Source: Nephromyces sp. MM_2019 (lineage: Eukaryota; Apicomplexa; Aconoidasida; Nephromycida). Taken from it: a stretch of 28,521 nucleotides of DNA. The position numbers and the translations under genes were made by a program. The DNA is taken from the NCBI GenBank assembly GCA_015657535.1, contig JADHZB010001409.1, positions 6,580 through 35,100 of the forward strand, read 5' to 3'. The notes beneath the pieces are model-generated. The model was given only the letters and a program-made list of their open reading frames with translations. It ran no database searches and had not been told where the DNA came from. Below, piece after piece: positions 1 through 8,379 of the stretch (positions are counted from its first letter, which is position 1; each line of letters opens with the position of its first letter).

Positions 1-91
1 CTTCTTCTTCTTCTTTTTCTTCTTCTCCTTCTTTTTCTTCTTCTTCTTCTCCTTCTTCTCCTTCTTCTCCTTCTTCTTCTTCTTCTTCTTT
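1..91. repeat. (CTT)n / (GAA)n imperfect trinucleotide tract
   Basis: The plus strand is almost pure CTT with occasional CTC and TTT triplets, so the minus strand is GAA-rich. It lies just beyond the last exon I can place in the minus-strand RPN3 gene, so the RPN3 sense strand reads GAA. Read in the GAA frame it would encode a Glu/Lys/Gly stretch. I cannot tell whether it is intronic or an acidic coding insert: a TAG acceptor-like site lies just before it on the minus strand (about 98-100), and continuing there in phase 0 stays open. The tract touches the window edge, so its full length is unknown. Confidence 0.9.
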
Positions 92-264
92 CAACTACAG
101 TAATGTAAGAAAAGGATATGAGAGAAGTTCCGCAATATAGTAGAACAGAAAAAACGCATTTTGTGAAACGGAGAGCACTAACGAGAGGACATCTTAAGGA
201 AATTGCACACACACACAAATATTAAGGAGGTTCTATTTGAAAGCACTATTTCCTGATAGCCAAC

Positions 265-2096
265 CTTTGCAGCGAATATATCCAAAGAACGTCGATTGTA
301 CTGCGAAAGTCGCTCTACAGTAGCAACAGCAAGAGAAATGCCCTGCAGGACAACAAATGTTTTCATTGATGAATCACACACATAGAAATGCATACACACC
401 CATACACACTCGCACACACCCAGACAAGCCCACACACACACCCACATCCGCACACACGGAAAATCTTTCAGTACCTTTTCATATTCTTTTTTATCTTTGA
501 AGTGCAACATACAGAGAACGGCAAAGAAAGCTTCAATCTCTGGCTTATAATCTGCTGCCTGCGCCATAAAATATCCCTCTATGGTGGGATGTACAACCTG
601 TATACACACACGCACATATATACATATTTAATCAATAGTATACCCAAAAATATGGAAATACTGCATATACGTGAAGAAACCCAGTGCTATAAAAACTCAG
701 AAATTCAGATAATTAACTTGAGAATCCTAAAGTTAGTTGTTGTTCCCCAGCAGTCACACACACCCAACCCACCTATGCAGAAACATGCCCGTACACATTG
801 AACATCATTTTTCAGGTTCAAGTACATTAGCAAACACACAAAAAAAAGGTTTAAATCCAGTCATCTTCATAATTACGCAAACACACAACACGCTTCTAGC
901 ATTAAACTACCTTTTTCTCCAGTGTTTACACATAAAGAAAATAGAAAATGTACGCTTTACCGCACAAACATTACTCAGTGTATTTTTTTGGTGCACAGAG
1001 ACCAAACAAGCCAAATCCCTCAAATGCTTTAAACGGAGCAAAAACTTCATCTTCACACCTGCCTGAAGCTTTTGCCGACTATATCATTGAATATATTGGC
1101 GAATACACAAGACGATAAACGCATATAGACAATCAAATTAGTCGCCTAAGCATACCCACTATGCTTAAACAGTATTTATGTGTGTATCTCGCTATATCTA
1201 TTTATGTGGGTATCTCTCTATATCTATTCGTGTGTGTATCTCTCTATAGCCTTTTGTCTTGGGGAAGCTACAAGAATCGCACATTTAAAGCTGATATGCT
1301 TTCTTTTTTCCAATGATCCAACGAAGACGAGTTATACCCGCCTCTGAGCTCCGAAGTACACAGTAAAGCATTCTACTGCTCAACTCACCGAACACACACA
1401 TATCAAGCGAAAAGCAGCAAACAAAACCCTAAACCCTAAACTCTTCTTTGTACACAAAGAATTCTAAGCAAAACCCACAAAAAACGCGCAAATCGCAACA
1501 CACACAACGCCTAAATCGTAGCTCAAGCACACACAACACGCAAATCGCACCAAAGCTCACACACAAGAGTTTGCCCTATCACAACATCTATTGGAAATAT
1601 ATCCACTGCTTCAACTATTTCACTTTATTTGAAAACATACACACACAAAACTGCCGTCTCTTATCAATGAGAATTTCCTCTTTTCCCTGAATAAACACAC
1701 AAAATTTCCCACCTTTTTAGGTTCCTTCACATCTTTCTCTGTAAGCCCCAGCAAATACGCTATTTTCTTCATAAAAGCGCCTCCTTCTTCATCTTTTGGC
1801 AATTCTCCAGATTCCGTTGCACACTCATTGAAGATACTGATATAACTCTTAACTATCTCATGCAATAGGCTATCCTCCACACACGCTTTCCTCAACACAT
1901 TTAGCTGCTTCATCACTTTTTGAGCCATCCTTCCATCGCGATGAAAAACGCAAATGTGGATGCAGAGGATGGTCTCTATTACCTTCGAGCTAAACGAGGA
2001 GCCCAAAGTCTCGACGGCATCATCTGGCTGAGGCGAAGCAACCGAAACTAAAACAGCGGATTCAGCTGCTAGCTTCGTGAGGGCTGCAGGGGTCAT
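265..2096 (-). CDS. RPN3: 26S proteasome regulatory subunit RPN3 (PSMD3), N-terminal part
   Basis: RPN3 is a PCI-family scaffold subunit of the 19S lid of the 26S proteasome. Three exons can be placed on the minus strand: 2096-1713 (128 codons), 597-475 (41 codons) and 342-265 (26 codons). All are phase 0, with donors GTGGGA, GTACTG and GTTGGC and acceptors ending in CAG. The identification rests on the exon 2-3 junction. PEIEAFF, then KEYEK joined to GISLAVATVERLSQYNRR and SLDIFAAK, follows the PSMD3 segment PEVEAYL...KRYKEA...TQNRRALDLVAAK without gaps across the splice. The start is the ATG at 2096 (MTPAALTK), behind a pyrimidine-rich leader. The 3' continuation is unresolved. An F-Y-Y-I-A-E-L-L reading near 120-145 resembles the family's next block but is not in phase with any acceptor I can find. 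The PCI domain lies outside the window. The first exon matches the family less clearly than exons 2 and 3. Confidence 0.75.
1175..1249. repeat. 26-bp tandem repeat, about 3 copies
   Basis: Units start at 1175, 1201 and 1227 (third copy partial). Each has the form TTTATGTGKGTATCTCKCTATATCTA. The repeat lies inside RPN3 intron 1. It carries TG on the plus strand, against the CA bias of the rest of this intron. Confidence 0.8.
1424..1441. repeat. Interstitial telomere-type repeat (AAACCCT)2 plus partial
   Basis: Two exact AAACCCT units at 1424-1430 and 1431-1437 are followed by AAAC. This is the TTTAGGG-type telomere sequence on the other strand. It sits within RPN3 intron 1. Two copies could arise by chance or by repair, so it is only a weak hint about lineage. 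Confidence 0.6.
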
Positions 2097-2280
2097 ACTC
2101 TGGGGTAATAGAGCAAAAAAGGGCAAGAAGAGGGGGGGATTGGATTGAAAATAGGAAGGTTTTGGAAGAACGAAGATGAGAGGGAGAGATTAGGGGGAAA
2201 AGTGGCAAACTTCAGAAAGAATGAAGATGAGGGAGAGAAGCTGAAGAGAAAAACCAAAAACTTCACACAGCACAGCAGCT
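2097..2280 (-). promoter_or_regulatory. Pyrimidine-rich leader or promoter of RPN3
   Basis: Directly upstream of the RPN3 ATG the plus strand is strongly purine-rich, so the sense strand is C/T-rich for about 180 bp. It contains an imperfect direct repeat: GAAGATGAG-GGGAGAGA motifs at 2167-2189 and 2218-2238, about 51 bp apart. I see no clear TATA box. The transcription start cannot be placed, so the division between promoter and 5' UTR is unknown. GLDC has a comparable tract. Confidence 0.45.
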
Positions 2281-2290
2281 TGCGATACAT

Positions 2291-3010
2291 CAGTTAGTCA
2301 TTTTATCACGAAAAGTATTACCGATAATTTCATCATCTCGCAGGTTCAATACCCCCCATCACATATCACTCTCCTATAGCTGAACACTCAAGAAAAGCTC
2401 TCAAATCGCTATCCTCATAGAAATCTGCTATTAGTGATAGCTTCCATCTCAATCAAGTAACAAAGCTATTCAACAACAAAAAAGAATAAAATTCACACAA
2501 AAACAAACAATACGGTGACACTAGGAATTCTACAGCACTTCTCCATTTCAAATGCAACAACTCAAGCATCCTCCTCTTATTGAAAAGAAATCAGGACCAC
2601 ACACACACACGATATGATACAGAGGATATGCCTTAGGTAAATTGGTCACAACTTCATCGCATGCTTTTATCAAGAAAGAACAGGACATGCAGAAAGCTAA
2701 AATGAAGAAGTCAAACTAAGAAGTTGCACACACGGCAGGCCTTGGGAAGGCATCCTCTCGAACAGTGAAAAGATTTAAAAATCGCGATGATCCAAACAGT
2801 ATAAAGCTTCAATAAGGAGCTGGGCATACACACAACAAAACTGCGGCTTTAGTGTAATCAGAGCTGAAAACGTGCATTCACTTTTGTATACAAAAAGTAA
2901 GTGGCTCACGGTGATGCCTAAAGGGTAGCAATCACAGCCAGCACTTGTTGTGAGGAGAACATACATCTGTTCTGATGTATTACAGTGTTTTATGTGCGAT
3001 CCAAGTTAAA
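2291..3010. other. CA-repeat-bearing spacer upstream of RPN3
   Basis: There is no convincing coding exon here. Plus-strand CA runs occur near 2595-2612, 2725-2733 and 2825-2835, in the same strand sense as those in the RPN3 introns. The DNA may therefore still be transcribed leftward, as a 5' UTR intron or a further upstream minus-strand unit. The short open frames present have no family resemblance. Confidence 0.4.
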
Positions 3011-3020
3011 GATGTTTCAC

Positions 3021-3140
3021 TATTGAGAGATACATCTATAAAGAGAGATATATTTATAAATATATTTCTCTCAATACATTTATACATATAGATATAACTC
3101 TCTCTCAATACATATCTATATATACATATATATGTGTATG
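3021..3140. repeat. AT-rich inverted and direct repeat block
   Basis: The block contains a near-perfect palindrome at 3042-3071 (15-bp arms, one mismatch, centred on TTTATAAA). Flanking GAGAGATAC and CTCTCAATACAT words recur three times and could pair in alternative ways. A TATA/CATA run follows at about 3112-3140. It could be a cruciform-prone site. No coding potential is seen. Confidence 0.7.
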
Positions 3141-3324
3141 TATCTCTCATCCCCCCCTCTCTCTCCCTCTCTATCTCTTTTACCCCCCCCGTCTCTCACT
3201 CAGCTCAACTTCATCAAAAATGCATCCCCCTAAACAACCTTGTTGGAAAGCTTTTCAATCTCAACAAGATACTTTCAGCAATCCCCATGCGAGTGTCTCT
3301 AATAAAACAGAACTGCTGTCATGA
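3130..3324 (+). other. C/T-rich tract followed by a short reading frame
   Basis: Bases 3143-3205 are nearly all C and T, with two C7-C8 runs, and end in CTCACTCAG. An ATG follows at 3220 and opens a 34-codon frame (MHPPKQPCWKAF..., stop TGA 3322-3324). The arrangement resembles the pyrimidine leaders before RPN3 and GLDC, so it could be a leader plus a small ORF or first exon on the plus strand. The peptide matches nothing I know, and I cannot place a following exon. This is a weak candidate. Confidence 0.15.
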
Positions 3325-3897
3325 AATCCCAATGTTTCTGGTTCATATATACAATGCATAAAGCTGGGGATATATAAGGGAATTCTCTCAAAGTATAGCA
3401 AACTCAATCAAACAAGATGGAAAACACATTGGTACCTACCGCCCACGGGGAAGGTTATTGCTGCTTTCTCTTCTTTTTCACGCAAATTCGTATTTTTATT
3501 CGCATAAACCGTGCAGCTTATTAATATGTGCGCAAAAAAGGGGTCATCAAGGGGGGAAAGGAAGAAGAGGAGGGATGTATTTGTTTTCCTTCAAATTACG
3601 GATGTTTTCTGGGCTTCAGCACTGTATGCCGTTTAGATAAAAGAAGCAAACTATAGGGAGGAAGCCAACTGTTTCGCCCACTTTGGCATATCTTTTTAAA
3701 TTATATTGAGAACCCCAAGATGTTCAGAATACTGTAGGAAAACACAAAAAACACCCTCCGCTGGTTTATGCGGAAGCAACAATCAAAAAAGTACCCATGA
3801 AGCAGCAAAACGTTAGGTCAAATGTTTGAAACGTTAATAATACCTTTTACAGCACACACAGACGCTAACGCTTTGGGGGTGTCAGCGGGTTGTGCGA

Positions 3898-4023
3898 ATG
3901 AAAGATTTAGTTACAGTAGGGACTATGGGAGCATCTGGTGGCCTCGAAAGGGAAATGGGCGTTTGTGCCGCAGCAGCTGCAGCAGTTGAGCGTCTGGTTC
4001 TACGGGAAGGCCTATATGAAATT
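3898..4023 (+). other. Exon-like open island with an alanine run
   Basis: From the ATG at 3898 the frame reads MKDLVTVGTMGASGGLEREM, then a cysteine, an Ala6 run (GCC/GCA/GCT codons) and a charged amphipathic stretch ending LREGLYEI. An AG at about 3884 could be an acceptor, and GTATAG at 4024 could be a donor. The amino-acid pattern looks more protein-like than nearby chance frames, but I do not recognise a family and cannot link it to other exons. Confidence 0.2.
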
Positions 4024-4029
4024 TGTATA

Positions 4030-4345
4030 GTTCTGATCGTAGATTTTTGCTTCTGTGTCTGCTTCTATAGGCTTGTTGGATTTTTTTCTGCTTGGTTGTA
4101 TCTGTCTCTTTCAGTAGCTATCTATTCTGTTTGTGCTTCTGTGTCTAGTTCTATCTAACAAGTTACCTGTATCCGCTCTCGGATCTAACTCTCTAACCGT
4201 TACTATCTCGCTGCTGTCTTTTAGCAATCTGTTTCTCTCACAGTTTCCCCCTCTCCACTTTCTTTTTTTGTGTCTTTATCCAAACCTCTCTATATTCGTT
4301 TCACCGTTGTCCATTGCTTATTCTATCTAGCTATTTCTATCTCTA
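4030..4345 (+). other. Pyrimidine-rich degenerate block
   Basis: This block of about 300 bp is T/C-rich on the plus strand. It is built of recurring TCTATCT, CTGTCTCTTTCAG and TCTCTAAC-like words. It is probably a decayed simple repeat, or an intron or leader attached to the island just upstream. Its open frames are rich in Leu and Ser only because of the base composition. Confidence 0.4.
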
Positions 4346-7300
4346 TACATTTCTGGTTCTCCGTATGCAGTTTCCCCTATATGCTTATCCCTCTCTAGCT
4401 TCCATAAATGGAAAGTCAATCTTGCAGTTACAGCCTGTAGCATTAGCAAGTGTGTATGCAGTTGGATGTGCTTTAGCTGTGGGATGAATGAAAAGAGGAG
4501 CCTTTTCATATAATTGGTGTACCCAAACAAACATGAACTTTAAGCTTCCCACAAGCCAGGGAAGCTGCAACCACATTTTTATGGTTACCTTTAAATTCCT
4601 TTAAACTATTGAAGTACGCGTGAGTAAGGTAAGCTTTCTATTTTTCGAAGACTTGGCTATTATGATGGTATTTTCCTGTATTAGCTTTCTGAGTAAGCTC
4701 ACTTCAGTGGCAATAAGCATTATCCTGCATTTTGAGATATTTCATCTTAAGTTTGTTATGAATTTATAATTTCGGGACGTGCTCGCCAAGGGGAATCAAT
4801 TTAAAAAAGCATGATTTCTCGGGTTTTCTATGCTTTTTCCTAGCGCATCCTCTACATGACTCATTGAGTGTACACAAGAGAGTTCAGCATGGACAAGGCA
4901 GTGACTATCGCGCTACCGTTACTGCTTTCCAACAAACAAAAACTGCAATAGCTCAGATTATGCTCAACAAGAGCAGATAAAGTGAGAAATATCATGAGAT
5001 TGGTTAACACAAGGGCTATTGCTTTCAAGGTCTGCCAAAATGGCTGTGCATCCATGCAAAAATGTTCCTGCCTCAAATGCTGAAGTTCGACCAAAAAAAA
5101 GAGTGGTAAATAGGTTTGATCACCCTGCAACATCTATTGTTCTGGGCTGCCTAGAAGATCTCACGCGTTTAACCGTTACCTCTACAAGCCAGTACTGCTG
5201 CTAGAAGCTGTATGGTCTCTGGTGAACAAGCCTAAACATTGTTTAATTCAACGCCTTATAATAGATTCAGGATGAAAAAATGACTTGTTAGGTGAGCGAA
5301 GGATTTTGAAGGCATTATTCGTGGTTGACTTATTGCAGTGTGTAAAAAAGTAAAACCTCAGGTAAAATTAAGTGCTGAACCGACTGCAGGAACAAGGAAA
5401 AAGTTTGACAAAATCCGATAGCTTCGCGTGGCCATAAAAAAGAGAGTAAGAGTGCCTAAACAGGACTTGTGTACAGGCGAACTTAAGCTTTACCAGAATT
5501 TATTTTTGCGTGCAATTGTCATAATAAAATCATTATATGTAGCTAAATTATAAGTTAAAAATTTTTCGTTATTGCCTACCCGCAGAAGCTAATGGTTAAA
5601 AGATAAAAAAATAAAACTGACATGGAGCAGCATGCACAATACGCTGCCACCTTGCAAACGTCGCAGCATGCACAATACACTGCCACCTCGCAAACGTCGC
5701 AGCATGAAACAAGAATTATGATATCTGAAAGTGCGCTGAAAATGTCTGCCGCGGCATACGCAGCGTGTAGATACACCCCAACTTTCTATGAAATAATTCT
5801 AGAAGTTTATTACGCTTGAAATTTACAATTTTTTTGAAATAATTGAAGTAGTTTACTAAAAAAGTGCTGGCTCCTTTGCTGTTAATTTATTAAGCTTCAA
5901 AAAAGCATACTTTATTTGTAATCAGCAGTAGTTCACACATGTACCAGGTGTCAATTAGGATTATAAATCTCAGTAAGGACTTTAGTGCGTGAGTGAATGT
6001 TTTGATTAAAATCGTCGCAGTATTCCTCTGGCCACGGGAGACCTCATGAAGTAGTGGCGACAAAAATTTTCCTCCGGCAGTTTGTGAAGTTCTTTGGATG
6101 ATGCATAAGTGGACTCGTATTATGAGAGACCTTGGTTTCATTTTAAAATCAATGTTAGTCGAGGCAGTACTACTTGATATGAAAAGGTAATACGCATACA
6201 ACTCTTCCTTTATTCAATGTATCACTCAGACCTGGGGACCAGTCTGGTTAAATGACTATAAATTCCCCAAGAAGCAGCAATGTTCGTCTTGTTGCATCTT
6301 CTTCATACCATGCTGCATTCTATGCCACCACTTCAACTTGTAGTTGCTAAATTTGTCCTTTATCCAATTTTTCGTCGGAGTACATCTGCTTCGCTTGTCA
6401 TATAAGTACCTTCCTTGCATACCTTTACCGCCAGCAATGCAGGAGGTTTCATCCCTCGCTTACGCGGAATATTCGAAGCTGTGCAGCGTTTTTTGGGTTG
6501 TAGAGATGCAAAAGCTAAAGATACTACTAGCTACTATTTTGTTATATATCTCCAAGAGTTAAGCAAGGCGGCTGTAATTAGGATTACTGCTGAATACTCC
6601 TTTTTTTGTATAGTTCCTATGAAGCCTATATTCCCCATATTTTCATCTTTTTAAGAAACATGGGTGCTATAAATGTAAAGTTTGAGGGTGCATTTTGGCT
6701 GGCACTAAAAACATTAAAAGAGATTATACATTCAGCGTTTTCTTTTGCGGTTTTTGCCGGGCTTTTCATGTTAGATAACCAATGTCTACATTAGTTTTAC
6801 GTTATATTAAGAAAGCACAGCTAGCTTATTGGAAACCCGATATGATTGCTTCTAACCAACTATGCCTACTGCATGAGTGGATTATGTGCCTTAAGAATCC
6901 CTGGTATATGGCCGCATTGGCCGAAGTTGCGAATGTTACAGGTGCTTATCGCAGAAAATGCTTTTTACGCCCCTATGTAGTGAATATTAACAGCAAGCTT
7001 CAAGAGATATAAACTCCTTAAAATGGGGCATGAGACTTAATTATTGTGATGGAATAACTCCAAAGGAACTTTCATTCGCTTTCCCCCCGTTAATAGCATC
7101 ATCTAGTGAGTTCTCAAGCGATAATTTGCCAATGGTCCGAACCCGTTGAATTTCAGAAAAGGCTAACAAGCTTCGGAAGACAAAAGGTTAGCGAATAAGT
7201 TCGATTCATTAACAGAATTTGTATGCTGCGCAGCTGAGCTGTTTTGAATATCCCCACTTGGCAATAAATATCTGCGAAGTGTCTTGCGTCGTGATACAGT

Positions 7301-7451
7301 TTTAGCTGGCTGTCCCTAGTGGAATAAGGAGTGAGATGCGCGCAGTGACGTAGAAGCATGGGTGAACTCAGTAGTTGCGGAATTGAGCTTTAGGAGATAG
7401 TATTGGAGACGCGGCGCGCAGCTTCTAACCAGCCCGGTTCGCGGCAAAAGC
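4346..7451. other. Non-coding or unassigned spacer
   Basis: There are no recognisable proteins or RNAs. Several open frames of 60-100 codons occur on both strands, for example around 5890-6201 minus and 6415-6654 plus. None shows family motifs, a consistent frame, or splice sites joining it to neighbours. TG/CA repeats are almost absent, unlike the gene-bearing ends of the window. The only clear structure is the 36-bp duplication at 5627-5706, listed separately. Confidence 0.5.
5627..5706. repeat. 36-bp direct repeat, 2.2 copies
   Basis: Units start at 5627 and 5663, with a partial third copy at 5699. They differ at two positions (CG/CA and TT/TC). The unit begins GCAGCATGCACAATAC and is a multiple of three. 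On the plus strand it reads as a 12-residue repeat (AQYAATLQTSQH / AQYTATSQTSQH) in an open frame at 5622-5819. The copies are too similar to be old. I see no evidence that they are translated. Confidence 0.85.
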
Positions 7452-7455
7452 AAAA
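7452..7455 (-). terminator. Pol III T-run terminator of tRNA-Met
   Basis: Four T residues on the minus strand begin 4 nt after the discriminator base. A second TTTT follows at about 7446-7449 as a backup. Confidence 0.7.
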
Positions 7456-7459
7456 GTAG

Positions 7460-7534
7460 TGGGTAGTGTGAGGATCGAACTCACGACCTCGGGATTATGA
7501 GACCCGCGCGCTAAACCAGCTGCGCCAACCACCC
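7460..7534 (-). tRNA. tRNA-Met (CAT), elongator type
   Basis: The 75-nt cloverleaf reads on the minus strand. The acceptor stem GGGTGGT/ACTACCC has one G-T pair and discriminator A. The D stem is GCGC/GCGC. The anticodon stem CGGGT/TCCCG holds loop CTCATAA, with anticodon CAT at 7497-7499. The variable loop is AGGTC, and the T stem GTGAG/CTCAC holds loop TTCGATC. There is no intron. The GGTCTCATAATCC-like anticodon arm and the G1-C72 pair favour the elongator over the initiator. Internal A box (TGGCGCAGCTGG) and B box (AGTTCGATCC) sequences support Pol III transcription. It stands alone, with no neighbouring gene within several kb. Confidence 0.95.
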
Positions 7535-8359
7535 GTTATGCGCTTTCTCTTTTTATAAGCCTCACTGCGATGCATACGCTTAGAGTTCATGGAATAAGCC
7601 CTACATGCTTTAGAAGGGGTGAAATTCAATCCCATTCTAAATAGTTCGCCCTACACTGTAGATACACCTACATTCGACACAGGAGCATCCTAATTAAGTC
7701 GTATTCCATCTTTTAGAAGTTGAGACGAAGCTATAGTCTTGGAAGTTCATGGCAGCTGCCTCTAAAAGCATCCAAAAGCTGCCGGCAAACTATAGTGCTA
7801 ACTCGAGAATACTGCACGAGACTGCAAATACTATGGTGCTACCACTATTTGGTGACGCATTTTAAGTGTATTTCTAACTCCTGGAGTTACTGTTATCCTC
7901 AAGGTAACCTCTTGACCTTTCAACCTCTGGGTACGTGGTGGCGAGGCATCAATTGAACTAATTACGACTGGCCATTCTTGACACTCATGACTCCGCTTAC
8001 TTGGTTTTGATAACAGCGGTATTATTTTTTTGAGTATGCAGGACAATCTGATGCCACATATAAAGTAAAGATGTGCACTACAGCTTAGTTCCATAGGGTA
8101 CTTCCTACGATACCATAGTTACATTCATGGCATACCACAAAGGTAGCCCCAGTTGCAAGATATCCAGATTTATGCAAGATTTAATAGAGTACGTTAAATA
8201 GGAAAGGCTTCGTGGCTTCTTGCCTTTCAGAGCAGGACCAAGCCTCCTCTTGCGGTTTTCTACTATGTAAGAAAAGGTAGTGGCTTTATCCGAATCCTTT
8301 ACAACAAGATCGTAGCCCATGCGCATTGCATGCGTCACCATGGCTTGCTCGGAGTACCG

Positions 8360-8379
8360 TTATATATACATATATATAT
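8360..8379. repeat. (TA)n microsatellite
   Basis: An alternating TA run is interrupted once by a C, and is self-complementary. Confidence 0.8.

Noticed and set aside
388..801. Plus-strand open frame rich in His, Thr and Pro
   Set aside because: It is made of CA repeats read antisense to RPN3 introns and exon 2, so it is a shadow of the real minus-strand gene.
950..1070. Possible extra RPN3 exon between exons 1 and 2
   Set aside because: Exons 1 and 2 join directly in phase 0 and the spacing fits the family. The frame here has no clear acceptor and adds residues without a counterpart.
5622..5740. CRISPR-like repeat
   Set aside because: The 36-bp units are directly adjacent without spacers, and the genome is eukaryotic.
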